Below, in pieces: positions 35,269 to 44,326 of a stretch of 64,000 bases of DNA. The first letter of the stretch is position 1. Every line of letters starts with the position of its first letter. Source of the DNA: Streptomyces sp. SAI-127. GTDB taxonomy: Bacteria > Actinomycetota > Actinomycetes > Streptomycetales > Streptomycetaceae. The notes under the pieces are model-generated. The model saw only the letters and a program-made list of their open reading frames with translations, had not been told where the DNA came from and made no database searches. Made by a program: the position numbers and the translations under genes. The stretch lies in the NCBI RefSeq assembly GCF_029894425.1, contig NZ_JARXYJ010000001.1, forward strand, positions 9,568,501-9,632,500, written 5' to 3'.

Positions 35269-36465
35269 TCATCGCCGCGTCGCCGGGAACGCGTTTCGGG
35301 CCACGGTGGTCACCCCGAGGGCCACCGCGACCAACGGCAACGCGGTCCACGGCAGCGCCCCGGCGCCCCAGCCGTCCAGCGCGAGACCCCCGGTCAGCGA
35401 ACCCACCGCGATCCCGGCGTTGTACACCGTGGTCTGCAACGATGTCGCCACGTCCGCCCGTTCCGGACCCGACGCGTCGATGAGCGCCGTCTGGATCAGC
35501 GTCGGCGCACCCCCGAAGGCGACGCCCCACAGGGCGACCGAGATCAGCAGCACACCAGGTACCCCGGCGGCGAGCCCCAGCGCGAGCATCACGACCGCGC
35601 ACAGCGCCAGCGCGCCCACGAGCGTAGGCCGCAGACGCCGGTCCACCAGCACCCCGGTGATCCAGATCCCCACCACGGTCGCCGCCCCGAACACCAGCAG
35701 CACCAGTCCCGTACGGCCGAAACCGGCATGCGCCGCGAACGGGGCGACGTACGTGTACATCACCTGGTGCCCCACCAGCAGGAACAGCGTGACGGACAGG
35801 ACGGCCGGGATGCCCGGCAGCGCGGCGACCCGGGCGAGCGGCACGCGCGCGTGCGGCGTCTCGCCCGGGAAACCGGGCACCCGCCACCGCACCCAGCCCA
35901 CCAGCAGCACCGCGAGCCCGGACAGCAGCCCGAACGCCGTGCGCCAGCCCACCGTCCCGGCCAGCGCGGTCCCGGCCGGGACGCCCAGGGACAGGGCGAG
36001 GGTGATCCCGGCGAGGACGATCGCGATCGCCCGGCCGCGCCGCTCGGCCGGCACCATCCGTGCCGCGTACCCGGCGAGCATCGCCCAGAGCGTCCCTCCC
36101 ATGCCGCCGGCCACCAACCGTGCCCCGAAGGTGAGGGCGTACGACGAGGACACCGCCACCACCGCGTTGCTCACCGCGAAGCCGAGCAGCGCCCCGACGA
36201 GCACCGGCCGGCGTGGCAGCCCGCGCAGCAGGGCCGTGAGCGGGATCGCGGCGGCGAAGGACGCGAGCGCGTACCCGGTGACGAGAAAGCCGATCCGGGC
36301 CTCGGTGACGCCCAGATCCGGGGCCATGCGGGGCAGCAGACCCGCGGGCAGCAGCTCGGTCAGCACTGCGGTGAAGGCGGCCGTCGACAGGGCGAGGAGC
36401 CCGGACCACGGAAGCGGGGCGGACGCGGGCGGGGCTGTGCCCTTGGCCGGGCAGGTGGTGGACAT
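35269..36465 (-). CDS. MFS transporter (drug/sugar efflux type)
   Basis: A 398-residue permease with 12 predicted helices; ALTELLPAGLLPRMAPDLGVTEARIGFLVTGYALASF and LPRRPVLVGALLGFAVSN correspond to the A and cytoplasmic-loop motifs of DHA1-type efflux pumps. Proteins of this subgroup export chloramphenicol, arabinose or other small molecules. It is divergent from a MerR-family regulator across a 20-bp palindrome, consistent with inducible efflux. Its stop is adjacent to or overlaps the deaminase start region. Confidence 0.87.
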   Translation of the reverse strand: MSTTCPAKGTAPPASAPLPWSGLLALSTAAFTAVLTELLPAGLLPRMAPDLGVTEARIGFLVTGYALASFAAAIPLTALLRGLPRRPVLVGALLGFAVSNAVVAVSSSYALTFGARLVAGGMGGTLWAMLAGYAARMVPAERRGRAIAIVLAGITLALSLGVPAGTALAGTVGWRTAFGLLSGLAVLLVGWVRWRVPGFPGETPHARVPLARVAALPGIPAVLSVTLFLLVGHQVMYTYVAPFAAHAGFGRTGLVLLVFGAATVVGIWITGVLVDRRLRPTLVGALALCAVVMLALGLAAGVPGVLLISVALWGVAFGGAPTLIQTALIDASGPERADVATSLQTTVYNAGIAVGSLTGGLALDGWGAGALPWTALPLVAVALGVTTVARNAFPATRR

Positions 36466-36480
36466 GCGACCATGCTCGGA

Positions 36481-36500
36481 CCTTCACATCAGTGTGAAGG
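36481..36500. promoter_or_regulatory. MerR-type operator between MFS and merR
   Basis: CCTTCACA-TCAG-TGTGAAGG, perfect 8-bp arms, in the 60-bp divergent region, 15 bp before the MFS start and 25 bp before the merR start. The arm spacing fits a MerR-dimer site within an over-long promoter spacer. Confidence 0.72.
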
Positions 36501-36525
36501 CAAGCGCGAGACTCGGGAGTACGTG

Positions 36526-36903
36526 ATGAGGATCGGTGAACTGTCCCGCCGCACCGGAGTCCCCACCCGGCTCCTGCGCTACTACGAAGAGCAGGGCCTG
36601 CTGCAACCGGAGCGCACCGACAACGGCTACCGCGCCTTCGGAGAGGCGGCGGTCCGCGACGTCCAGCAGATCCGCGGGCTGCTGGACTCGGGTCTGACCA
36701 CGGAGATGATCCGCGCGATCCTGCCGTACCTTTCGGGGCCGGAGGAGATCCTGTTGCCGCCCGAGCACCTGACACCTCGGACCGCGGCCCTTCTGGAGGC
36801 CCACGTCGATCGCATCCAGGCCCGGATCGACTGTCTGGCCCGCAACCGCGACCGGCTCAGCGCCTACCTGGCGGCGGTGCGCGCGGAGGCCGGGCGGCCG
36901 TAA
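36526..36903 (+). CDS. MerR family transcriptional regulator
   Basis: A 125-residue protein with the MerR N-terminus MRIGELSRRTGVPTRLLRYYEEQGLLQPERTDNGYR, then the coiled-coil dimerisation helix (AHVDRIQARIDCLARNRDRLSAYLAAV). No effector-binding domain follows, so it belongs to the short MerR class. ATG 36526 is preceded by GGGAG. It probably regulates the divergent MFS-deaminase operon. Confidence 0.87.
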   Translation: MRIGELSRRTGVPTRLLRYYEEQGLLQPERTDNGYRAFGEAAVRDVQQIRGLLDSGLTTEMIRAILPYLSGPEEILLPPEHLTPRTAALLEAHVDRIQARIDCLARNRDRLSAYLAAVRAEAGRP

Positions 36904-36944
36904 TCGCCATTGCCGCGGAGGCGTCCGGGTGATGAAGTGGGCCC

Positions 36945-37718
36945 ATGGATCATGTTGCGGTACTCGCCCTCTTCGACCGGGACATGCGCGAAGGCGCACA
37001 GCCGGACGGTCCCGCTGCCCGTGTCGAGCGGGTCGGCGGGGTGGTCCGCCAGGTCGCCGCCGAGCACGGCTGGAACGGCGTCGTCTGGTCCGACCTGGAC
37101 GCGTCGAGCGCCGACAAGGCGATCGCCGAGCAGATCGCGTACTACACCGGGCTCGGCCGCGAGTTCGAGTGGAAGCTGTACGGCCACGACCTGCCGTTCG
37201 ACCTCGGACAGCGGCTCAGGGCGGCCGGATTCACCGCCGAGCCCGAGGAGACGCTGATGATCGCCGAGGTCGCCGACCTCACCCTGGACGTCGATCCGCC
37301 CGAGGGGATCCGTTTCCTTCCGGTCACGGACCGGGCGGGTGTCGACCTCGTGGCGGAGGTGCACGAGAAGGCCTTCGGCACCGACAGCTCCCGGCTGCGG
37401 CACCAGCTGCTCGCCCGGCTGGACGACCCCGACTCGGTGGTCGCCGTCGTCGCGCTCGCCGGAGACGTGCCGGTCAGCGCGGCCCGCATGGAGCTCGTGC
37501 CCGGCACCCGATTCGCCGGCCTGTGGGGCGGCGGCACCGTGGAGAGCTGGCGCGGCCGCGGGATCTACCGCGCCCTGGTCGCCCACCGGGCCCGCGCCGC
37601 CGTGGAGCGCGGATACCGCTACCTCCAGGTCGACGCGCTGGCCACGAGCCGGCCGATCCTGGAACGCCTCGGATTCGAGCCGCTGACGATCACGCAGCCG
37701 CACGTGTACCAGCCGTAG
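36945..37718 (+). CDS. GNAT family N-acetyltransferase
   Basis: 257 residues. The C-terminal half holds the GNAT core: VAVVALAGDVPVSAARMELVPGTRFAGLWGGGTVESWRGRGIYRALVAHRARAAVERG includes the acetyl-CoA motif RGRGIY, and PILERLGFEPL follows. The N-terminal ~120 residues (VLALFDRDMREGAQP...) form a second, weaker domain of the type seen in two-domain GNATs. No substrate inferred. Confidence 0.82.
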   Translation: MDHVAVLALFDRDMREGAQPDGPAARVERVGGVVRQVAAEHGWNGVVWSDLDASSADKAIAEQIAYYTGLGREFEWKLYGHDLPFDLGQRLRAAGFTAEPEETLMIAEVADLTLDVDPPEGIRFLPVTDRAGVDLVAEVHEKAFGTDSSRLRHQLLARLDDPDSVVAVVALAGDVPVSAARMELVPGTRFAGLWGGGTVESWRGRGIYRALVAHRARAAVERGYRYLQVDALATSRPILERLGFEPLTITQPHVYQP

Positions 37719-37795
37719 CGCCTGGTGGCCGGGACAGCTGCGGGGCCCGGCGGCCGCGATGTCACATCCGGGCCCGCCCGATCCGTCGCACCGGT

Positions 37796-38719
37796 ATGAC
37801 GACGAACCAGAACCAGAGCATCCTCCTCGCCGGCGCGACCGGCGTCCTCGGCCGGCACATCGCCAAGGCCCTGACCGACGCGGGCCACAAGGTCACCGGA
37901 CTCGGCCGGAGCGAGGGCAACGGCGTCCGGGCCGACCTCATGGACCGCGACGCCCTGCTGCGGGCCGTGGACGGACAGCACTTCGACACGGTCGTCCACG
38001 CGGCGACCGCCCTGCGCAAGCCACCCATGCGCCACCGTGACATGTACGCCACCGACGCGCTGCGCATCGAGGGCACCGCCCACCTGATCGAGGCCGCGCA
38101 GTCCACCGGTGCCCGCCGCTTCATCACGGAGTCGATGGTCTTCGGATACGGCTACGGCGACTTCGGCGACCATCTGATCACCGAGGACGACGAGTTCGGG
38201 CCGCGCGGCACCGACCCCGAGCTGGAACGGCACCTCGCCGGGATGCGCACGAAGGAGCGACTCACCTTCGAGGCGGCCGGGCTGGAGGGCATCGCACTGC
38301 GCTTCGGCCTCTTCTACGGCCCCGGCGGCACCGACAACATCCTGACCCTGCTGCGCAAGCGGCAACTGCCCGCCCCCGCCGACCACGGCCGGGTCCTGCC
38401 GTGGGTCGAACTCACCGACGCGGGCCGCGCGGTGGCCGCGGCGGTCGCACACGGGCGCCCGGGGCAGGCGTACAACGTCGCGGACCGTACGCCGCTCGGC
38501 TTCCGCGCCCATCTGCTGTGCGTGGCCGAGGAGTTCGGACTGCCGAGGCCGATGACCGTACCGCTGTGGCTCACGAGGCCGATGAGCTACGCGCACACGA
38601 TGTTCTCGGCGAACCTGAGGGTGTCGGCGGAGAAAGCCGAGCGGGAACTGGGCTGGACGCCCGCTTACCCCGCAAGCCGCGACGGTCTGGCCGCACTGCG
38701 GGCCGCGACGACCCGGTGA
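37796..38719 (+). CDS. NAD(P)-dependent epimerase/dehydratase (extended SDR)
   Basis: A 307-residue Rossmann-fold protein: SILLAGATGVLGRHIAKAL is the glycine-rich dinucleotide motif, then VVHAATALRKP. The usual catalytic YxxxK appears degenerate (around RFITESMVFGYGYGDFG), so catalytic activity of the sugar-epimerase type is uncertain. The C-terminus SAEKAERELGWTPAYP fits the family. Possible role in modifying small molecules or as a redox sensor; not resolved. It lies 77 nt after the GNAT gene, same strand. Confidence 0.82.
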   Translation: MTTNQNQSILLAGATGVLGRHIAKALTDAGHKVTGLGRSEGNGVRADLMDRDALLRAVDGQHFDTVVHAATALRKPPMRHRDMYATDALRIEGTAHLIEAAQSTGARRFITESMVFGYGYGDFGDHLITEDDEFGPRGTDPELERHLAGMRTKERLTFEAAGLEGIALRFGLFYGPGGTDNILTLLRKRQLPAPADHGRVLPWVELTDAGRAVAAAVAHGRPGQAYNVADRTPLGFRAHLLCVAEEFGLPRPMTVPLWLTRPMSYAHTMFSANLRVSAEKAERELGWTPAYPASRDGLAALRAATTR

Positions 38720-39616
38720 TCACAGGTCGAGCTGGTACTCCACGGACTTGTGCGTCGGCAGATAACCGAGTGAGTCGTTGACGGCGAGCATCGGCTTGTT
38801 GCTCTCGGCGGTGTCGGTGCACAACCCGGACAGTCTCGGGTGCCGTTCGAGGGCGTGGCGGACGGCCGCGGCCTTCATCCAGCGGGCGAGGCCCTTCCCG
38901 CGGTGCTCGGGCAGTACGGCGGTGCCGTAGTGCTGGCCGTCCCCCGACCCGTCGCCGGGCACGACCAGTTCGGAGAAGCCGACCACGCTGCCGTCCGTCG
39001 CGTCCACGGCGGCGACGGTGTGCAGCAGCTCGCCGCGTCGCGCGACCGCCTCCGCGGCCGCGACCACGCGCTCCACGTCCCAGACGACCCTGCCGAAGTC
39101 GGTGCCCTCCATCGGCATGTCGTCCATCGCCCGCCGCGAGTCGGCGAAGGACCGCGCCAGCGCGTCCGGCACCGTGCCCTCCCACTCGGTCAACCGGTAA
39201 CCGGGGTGCGGCAGTTCGAGGAGTGCGTCGATCGCGGCACGATCGACGTCGGCCAGCGGCAGCCGGGCGTACGTGAGCGCCAGGACCTGCCGGAATCCCC
39301 GCGCGGCCAGGAACAGATCGGCGGGTGAGCCCTGTACGGCCTGCGCGATCACCGACCGCCGCCGCTCTGCCTTCGCGGCGCCCACGGCGGCCTCGAGCAG
39401 CCGGCTTCCGACGCCCTGCCGCCGCTCGGCGCCGTGCACGGCCAGTTGGAGTTCGGCGAGGTGCTCCTGCCCCTCCTTCGTGAACAGCCGCAGGAAGGCG
39501 GACCCGAGCGGGACCCCGTCGTCGCCCGAGGCCAGCCAGGCCAGACGGCGGCTGGAGGCGGCGGGCTCGGGGTCGGCGAGCGGGGTGATGTGGAAGGGCA
39601 AGCGAGTCTCCGTCAC
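38720..39616 (-). CDS. Tandem GNAT acetyltransferase
   Basis: About 298 residues from GTG 39616; an upstream GTG at 39697 would add 27 residues, and neither start has a good ribosome binding site. Two GNAT halves are visible: ERRQGVGSRLLEAAVGAAKAE near residue 65 and LPEHRGKGLARWMKAAAVRHAL near residue 235, each carrying the Q/R-x-x-G-x-G/A acetyl-CoA loop. The gene stops directly at the end of the convergent SDR gene. Relatives include mycothiol-synthase-like double GNATs, but this one is not assigned. Confidence 0.8.
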   Translation of the reverse strand: MTETRLPFHITPLADPEPAASSRRLAWLASGDDGVPLGSAFLRLFTKEGQEHLAELQLAVHGAERRQGVGSRLLEAAVGAAKAERRRSVIAQAVQGSPADLFLAARGFRQVLALTYARLPLADVDRAAIDALLELPHPGYRLTEWEGTVPDALARSFADSRRAMDDMPMEGTDFGRVVWDVERVVAAAEAVARRGELLHTVAAVDATDGSVVGFSELVVPGDGSGDGQHYGTAVLPEHRGKGLARWMKAAAVRHALERHPRLSGLCTDTAESNKPMLAVNDSLGYLPTHKSVEYQLDL

Positions 39617-39697
39617 GGGAGGAGGGGCGGCGGGCGCTTGAAGCCTGCCGTCGTACTCCGGCGGGCGCAACGGGATTTGCCGTCGGGGCGCCCCCAC

Positions 39698-39763
39698 GTC
39701 GAAGCACCCCCACTCGGGACACCCACGCGCGTCGGAGCACCCCCACTCAGGGCACCCACGCGC
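39698..39763. repeat. 33-bp tandem direct repeat (two copies)
   Basis: Copies at 39698-39730 and 39731-39763 differ at three positions. They lie upstream of the tandem GNAT gene, within the 241-bp gap 39617-39857, which also holds a 29-bp palindrome and a 15-bp repeat. Confidence 0.7.
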
Positions 39764-39764
39764 G

Positions 39765-39793
39765 GCGGCGCGCCGGAGACTCCGGCGCGCCGC
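39765..39793. terminator. 29-bp perfect palindrome, probable terminator
   Basis: Arms of 14 bp (39765-39778 with 39780-39793) around a single A. As RNA it would fold with a tight loop. It sits between the small membrane protein gene (minus strand, ends 39858) and the GNAT gene, so it would terminate the former. Confidence 0.65.
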
Positions 39794-39801
39794 GTTCTCG
39801 C

Positions 39802-39831
39802 GCGTGCTGCTGTGGTGCGTGCTGCTGTGGT
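39802..39831. repeat. 15-bp exact tandem repeat (two copies)
   Basis: GCGTGCTGCTGTGGT occurs twice head to tail (39802-39816, 39817-39831), followed by a partial third unit GCGTGGTG. It lies just 3' of the small membrane protein gene. Confidence 0.75.
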
Positions 39832-39857
39832 GCGTGGTGCCTGGTCCCGTCAGACCG

Positions 39858-40121
39858 TCAGCGGCGCGCCTTCGACCGGTCCAGCGCCGCCACGCCGAGC
39901 GCGGCGAGGCCGATCTGGATGAGCCACTCGACCCAGTCGACGCCCTTGGTGTCGGCCACGTCGAAGGCCCCGGCGATCGCCGAGCCGATCAACGCGGCCA
40001 CGATGCCGACCAGAATGGTCCACAGAATTCCGATGCGCTGACGGCCCGGAACCACGAGCCGGCCCAGGACACCGATGACTATGCCGATCACGATGGCACT
40101 GATGATGCCGTCGACTTCCAT
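39858..40121 (-). CDS. Small GlsB/YeaQ/YmgE-family membrane protein
   Basis: 87 residues from ATG 40121, preceded by GGGGCGGAG. Three hydrophobic segments (IISAIVIGIVIGVLGRLVV, ILWTILVGIVAALIGSAIAGAF, WLIQIGLAALGVAAL) match the GlsB/YeaQ/YmgE (transglycosylase-associated) family, small stress-linked membrane proteins of unknown mechanism. The 232-bp gap upstream (40122-40353) shows no gene; its right part is relatively AT-rich and probably holds promoters for both divergent genes. Confidence 0.82.
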   Translation of the reverse strand: MEVDGIISAIVIGIVIGVLGRLVVPGRQRIGILWTILVGIVAALIGSAIAGAFDVADTKGVDWVEWLIQIGLAALGVAALDRSKARR

Positions 40122-40353
40122 CTCCGCCCCTTTTCCGATGAGCCCCGATGTAGTCCGGATGCCCCCTGGGAGCGGCGTCAGTCCGGCTCCGTCCCAACCA
40201 TCGGTCAACACCCGGTCAATCCTGGTCGGGAGGACCTGGGCGGTTCTGTTCAGCCTTATGAGTGTCATGTACCGTTCAAATTGATCGTGTATCTATGCGC
40301 GTAGTCCCCCTCCCCGCATCACCACTCCCCAACTCCTCACGGAGGTATGCCGG

Positions 40354-41793
40354 ATGCTCGGACTTACCGTTCCCCGCCACAGACTCGGCGCGGTCCTCGC
40401 CGGGTTCAGCCTCGTCGCCGCAGGTGTCGCCGTGCAGGTCACCCCCGCCGCCGCTGCCACCCCGCACCGGATCCTCTTCGACAACGCCCACGCCGAGACG
40501 GCCGGCAACGCGGACTGGATCATCTCCACCAGCCAGCCCGACCCCCTGGGCGAGGACTCCTCGCCCTCCGCCGAGACCGACTGGACCGGCGCCATCTCCT
40601 CCTGGGGCGTCGCCCTCCAGAAGACCGGCGACTACAGCCTCAAGACCGCCACGAGCGCCCTCACTTACGGCGGCTCCTCGGCCACCGACCTGTCGAACTT
40701 CGACACCCTGGTCCTGCCCGAGCCCAACACGCTCTTCACCACCGCCGAGAAGACGGCGATCATGACCTTCGTGAAGAACGGCGGCGGCCTCTTCATGATC
40801 TCCGACCACACCGGCGCCGACCGCAACAACGACGGTGAGGACGCGGTCGAGATCCTCAACGACCTGATGACCAACAACAGCGTCGACTCGACCGACCCGT
40901 TCGGCTTCTCCATCGACTCGCTGAGCATCAGCTCGGACTACCCGAGCGCCATCAGCGACAGCAGCAACCCCGTCCTGCACGGCTCCTTCGGCACCGTGAC
41001 CAAGAGCCTGATCGCCAGCGGCACCACGGCCACCCTCAAGCCCGCCGACAACTCCGCCGTCAAGGGCCTGCTCTACCGCACCGGTTACTCGGGCAACACC
41101 GGAGCCTTCTTCGCGACCAGCACCTTCGGCAGCGGCCGCGTCGCCTTCTGGGGCGACAGCTCACCCATCGACGACGACACCGGCCAGTCCGGCAACACCC
41201 TCTACGACGGCTGGAACGATTCCGGCGCCACCAACGCGGCCCTCGCTCTGAACGCCACGGAATGGCTGGCCGGCGGCAGCACCAGCGGCGGCGGCGATGA
41301 CGGCGGCGGCGGTTCCACCTGCACGTCCGCCCAGCTCCTCGGCAACAACGGCTTCGAGTCGGGCAGCAGCACCTGGAGTTCCACCAGCGGCGTGATCACC
41401 AACTCCGCCGACGAGTCCGCCCGCACCGGCTCCTACTACGCCTGGCTCGCCGGCTACGGCTCCGCGCACACCGACACCCTGTCCCAGTCGGTGACGGTCC
41501 CGGCCGCGTGCACCACGGCCGCGCTCAGCTTCTACCTGCACGTCGACACGGCCGAGACCACCACCAGCACCGCCTACGACACCCTCAAGGTGCAGGTCCT
41601 CAACAGCTCGGGCACCGTACTGAGCACCCTGGCCACGTACTCGAACCTCAACGCGGCCTCCGGCTACACCCAGCGCAGCTTCAGCCTGGCGGGCTACGCC
41701 GGCCAGACCGTCACCCTCAAGTTCACCGGCACGGAGGGCTCCACCCTCCAGACGTCCTTCGTCATCGACGACACGGCACTGAACGTCAGCTGA
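40354..41793 (+). CDS. Secreted protein, DUF4350/ThuA-like domain with C-terminal MAM-like domain
   Basis: 479 residues; ATG 40354 lies 8 nt after GGAGGT. The signal peptide ends [11 protein letters not shown] (~residue 35). Residues ~38-310 look like a class-I glutamine-amidotransferase-like/ThuA or DUF4350 fold ([63 protein letters not shown]). A Gly/Ser linker [10 protein letters not shown] follows. The C-terminal ~145 residues ([16 protein letters not shown]...[10 protein letters not shown]) resemble immune-inhibitor/MAM beta-sandwich domains. Its function is unknown; it may bind or modify an extracellular polymer. The end overlaps the convergent kinase gene by 8 nt. Confidence 0.78.
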   Translation: MLGLTVPRHRLGAVLAGFSLVAAGVAVQVTPAAAATPHRILFDNAHAETAGNADWIISTSQPDPLGEDSSPSAETDWTGAISSWGVALQKTGDYSLKTATSALTYGGSSATDLSNFDTLVLPEPNTLFTTAEKTAIMTFVKNGGGLFMISDHTGADRNNDGEDAVEILNDLMTNNSVDSTDPFGFSIDSLSISSDYPSAISDSSNPVLHGSFGTVTKSLIASGTTATLKPADNSAVKGLLYRTGYSGNTGAFFATSTFGSGRVAFWGDSSPIDDDTGQSGNTLYDGWNDSGATNAALALNATEWLAGGSTSGGGDDGGGGSTCTSAQLLGNNGFESGSSTWSSTSGVITNSADESARTGSYYAWLAGYGSAHTDTLSQSVTVPAACTTAALSFYLHVDTAETTTSTAYDTLKVQVLNSSGTVLSTLATYSNLNAASGYTQRSFSLAGYAGQTVTLKFTGTEGSTLQTSFVIDDTALNVS

Positions 41794-42331
41794 CCCGCTC
41801 CGGGACCCACCCGGTCGCGGCCGTCACCTCGGCCGCGATGTCGATCACCGTGCGCCCGTCGGTCACCACGCGCAGCGTGCCGACGGGCGCACGCTCGTCC
41901 AGCATCCGTGCCTTGCGGGCGCTGCCCCGCAGCTCCTCCTCCAGCTCGGAGCCGAGTTCCCGCCCGGCGAGACGCCGCTCGGTCGTCTCGTCGCTCGCGG
42001 TGAGCAGGACCCGCACGATCCGGACACCGTCGCCCATCGCCCGCCGGAACACGCCCGTCGACTCCTCCAGCACGCTCACGGTGTTGGTGTAGACGAGACG
42101 CCGGTAACCGAGTTCGGCGTAGTTCCCCCACACGGCGGTCAGGTTGCGCTCAGCGATGGCGGCCCGGCGCGGATCGCCCTCGGGGGCCGGATGCACCTGC
42201 CCCATGAAGTCCCCGTCGATCACGGCATGGGCGACGTGAGCGGCCCGCAGCCGCGCCGAGACCTCCCAGCCCACGGTCGTCTTGCCGACTCCGGCGCGTC
42301 CTCCGAGGAGCAGTACCTCCGCATGATCCAT
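41786..42331 (-). CDS. P-loop nucleotide/small-molecule kinase-like protein
   Basis: 181 residues; ATG 42331. Walker A is [17 protein letters not shown] (residues ~8-24). Asp-rich [18 protein letters not shown] follows, then [23 protein letters not shown], the lid-type arginines, and a C-terminal [14 protein letters not shown]. The pattern is that of shikimate-kinase/adenylylsulfate-kinase-like P-loop proteins in actinomycetes; the substrate is unknown. It lies close downstream of a GNAT gene on the same strand. Confidence 0.77.
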   Translation of the reverse strand: MDHAEVLLLGGRAGVGKTTVGWEVSARLRAAHVAHAVIDGDFMGQVHPAPEGDPRRAAIAERNLTAVWGNYAELGYRRLVYTNTVSVLEESTGVFRRAMGDGVRIVRVLLTASDETTERRLAGRELGSELEEELRGSARKARMLDERAPVGTLRVVTDGRTVIDIAAEVTAATGWVPERVS

Positions 42332-42374
42332 ACGGCGAGACTGGCACGCCAAGTCCCCGCAGGGCCACGGAGTT

Positions 42375-42926
42375 TCAGGCCCGCAGCCGCCACGTGCGCA
42401 GGACGACCTCCCGGCCCCGCGACACCCTTGTGACCGGCGGCTCGTCCGTGAGCTCGAACGCACAGGACCGGGCGACCGCCTCGCTCGCCGCGTTGGCGGC
42501 GTCGATGCGCAGCACCACTCGACGGGGCCGGATCTCCCGAACCGCGTACTCGGCCGCGAGGCGCACCGCCCGCCCGGCGAGCCCCTGGCCCCGGTGGGCG
42601 GGCCCGACGCCGTAGGCGAGCTCCAGGTCACGCTCGTCCGAACCGCTGCGGAACAGCAACACCTCCCCGCGGGGGAGGAGCCCGTCCGTGGTGACGGCCA
42701 ACTGGATCTTCCGTCCCTCGGCCTGTCCCTCGCGCGCACCGGCGAGATAGGCGCGCGCCGCGTCCAGGTCGAACGGTGAGGCCACCGGCGTCCAGCGGGC
42801 CATCTCCGGATCGTCGTAGAGCGCGACCAGGTCGGCGAGGTCGGTGTCCGCCCACTCACGCAGCCGGACGCCGTAGCCTTCGAGACGTGCGGGCGCGACG
42901 AGGGTGAAGGTCTTGTTCGTGTCCAT
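42375..42926 (-). CDS. GNAT family N-acetyltransferase
   Basis: 183 residues from ATG 42926, preceded by AGGA at 8 nt. It starts MDTNKTFTLVAPARLEGYGVRLREW; the acetyl-CoA loop is VGPAHRGQGLAGRAVRLAAE and ANAASEAVARSCAFEL follows. Substrate unknown. The start codon shares CATG with an in-frame ATG of the divergent APH gene, so the two transcripts overlap or share a very tight promoter. Confidence 0.84.
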   Translation of the reverse strand: MDTNKTFTLVAPARLEGYGVRLREWADTDLADLVALYDDPEMARWTPVASPFDLDAARAYLAGAREGQAEGRKIQLAVTTDGLLPRGEVLLFRSGSDERDLELAYGVGPAHRGQGLAGRAVRLAAEYAVREIRPRRVVLRIDAANAASEAVARSCAFELTDEPPVTRVSRGREVVLRTWRLRA

Positions 42927-42954
42927 GGGTCGATCCTGCCCCGGGAGGCGGTCG

Positions 42955-43692
42955 GTGGAGGAGTCGGTGCTCGGCGGCGGCGCGGTCAACGAGGTCGTCC
43001 GGGTCGGAGAGACCGTGCGGCGCACACCGTCGCAACGGTCGCCGTTCGTACGGGAGTTGCTCGCACTGTTCGAGAGCGCCCGCTGGCGGGGCGCGCCCCG
43101 GTTCCTCGGCATCGACGAACACGGCCGGGAGACGTTCGGCTACATCGAGGGGAGGGCCGCCGTGACCTCGACCGAGCGCGTCGCCGTCCGCGACGACGAG
43201 GCCCTCGTGGAGGTCGCCCGACTCGTCCGGGCCTTCCACGACCTGACCCACGGGACGCCGCTCGCCGGCGACCGGGACGTCGTCTGCCACAACGACCTCG
43301 CGCCGAAGAACACCGTGTACGCCGTGGCGGCCGGCGTGTGGCGCCCTTCGGCCTTCATCGACTGGGACCTGGCCGCTCCTGGCGCCCGGATCCACGACGT
43401 CGCCCATGTGTGCTGGCAGTACCTCGACCTGGGGCCGACCGTCACCGACGTGGCGGAGGCCGCTCGCCGGATCCGGCTGGTCTGCGACGCCTACGGCCTG
43501 GACGGGCGGGACCGGCTGGTGGACACGGTGCTGTGGTGGCAGGACCAGTGTTGGCGAGGGATCGAGGCCGGGGCGCTGCGAGGCGAGCCGGCCATGGTCG
43601 GGCTGCGGGAACAGGGCGCCGTGGACGAGGTGCGGGCCGCGTGGGAGTGGGTCGCCGGTCATCGGCGCGAGCTGGGCTCCCTCCTGGAGTGA
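42955..43692 (+). CDS. Aminoglycoside phosphotransferase family kinase
   Basis: 245 residues from GTG 42955, preceded by GGGAGG at 6 nt; ATG 42925 and GTG 42904 are in-frame alternatives that overlap the divergent GNAT gene. The APH core shows the catalytic loop VVCHNDLAPKNTVY and metal-binding FIDWDLAAPGARIHDVAHV. It is short for an aminoglycoside kinase and lacks much of the N-lobe, so it is probably a small-molecule kinase rather than a resistance determinant. Confidence 0.78.
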   Translation: MEESVLGGGAVNEVVRVGETVRRTPSQRSPFVRELLALFESARWRGAPRFLGIDEHGRETFGYIEGRAAVTSTERVAVRDDEALVEVARLVRAFHDLTHGTPLAGDRDVVCHNDLAPKNTVYAVAAGVWRPSAFIDWDLAAPGARIHDVAHVCWQYLDLGPTVTDVAEAARRIRLVCDAYGLDGRDRLVDTVLWWQDQCWRGIEAGALRGEPAMVGLREQGAVDEVRAAWEWVAGHRRELGSLLE

Positions 43693-43703
43693 CGGCATAC
43701 GGC

Positions 43704-43736
43704 GGGGGCCGGTCCGCCGAGCGTGGGCCGGCCCCC
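43704..43736 (+). terminator. Terminator after the APH gene
   Basis: GGGGGCCGG and CCGGCCCCC form a perfect 9-bp stem with a 15-nt loop followed by TTCT, 12 nt after the stop at 43692 and before the convergent SPW gene. Confidence 0.75.
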
Positions 43737-43757
43737 TTCTGAGGGGTCGAGGGTCCT

Positions 43758-44198
43758 CTACGGCTTGGGGGCGCTCTTCGCCGCCGTGACGGTGCACATC
43801 AGCCCCAGGATCACCGCGAGGGCGCCCATGATGATGTTGTTCAGCGCCACACCGGCGTCGGGGCTGTCGCCGACGACCCAGGGAGCGATGATCATCCAGA
43901 TGCCGACCGCGCAGAAGGCCCAGCTGAGGCCGTACATGCGCTCAGGGGTCTGGGTGAATCCGAGGGCCAGCAGACCGATCGCTATGCCCACGATGAGGTT
44001 GTGGGTCACGAGGGCGGGCTGGCTCGTCGTGTAGTGGAGTATCCAGGGGGACACGGCGCAGTACAGACCGAGCAGGAACACCGGTCCGTCCACGAGCGCC
44101 ACATCGCGACCGCCGAGCATGCGGGCGTAGCGTTCCCGCATTTCTGGAGCGTCAGGGTGGCTGGTGATGTCACCTCTGGTGTGCGAGACGTTGGCCAT
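43758..44198 (-). CDS. SPW-repeat integral membrane protein
   Basis: 146 residues with four hydrophobic helices; paired motifs VSPWILHYT and IAPWVVGDSP are the two SPW repeats of this family (function unknown). The start is ATG 44198, after AAAGGAG at 7 nt. The 128-bp segment between this gene and the photolyase (44199-44326) has an AT-rich core (around 44270-44300) that is probably its promoter. Confidence 0.85.
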   Translation of the reverse strand: MANVSHTRGDITSHPDAPEMRERYARMLGGRDVALVDGPVFLLGLYCAVSPWILHYTTSQPALVTHNLIVGIAIGLLALGFTQTPERMYGLSWAFCAVGIWMIIAPWVVGDSPDAGVALNNIIMGALAVILGLMCTVTAAKSAPKP

Positions 44199-44326
44199 GA
44201 CTCGTCTCCTTTGACTTACTGGCCTGACCGCGTCTGGTGCGGTGTGCGGTAAGCGCCGCCTGCATACATTCTGCGCTTATTTTCCCTTTATGTGTAGAGG
44301 TGGCAGGCCCTGTCTCCCGGCTGACC

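Noticed and set aside
34757..36775. Minus-strand frame joining the deaminase to upstream sequence
   Set aside because: The part above 35272 is out of frame within the MFS gene; only the deaminase part has motifs.
37728..37751. Possible terminator GCCGGG...CCCGGC
   Set aside because: Six-bp stem with a 12-nt loop within GC-rich DNA; such stems are expected by chance and the following gene is likely co-directional.
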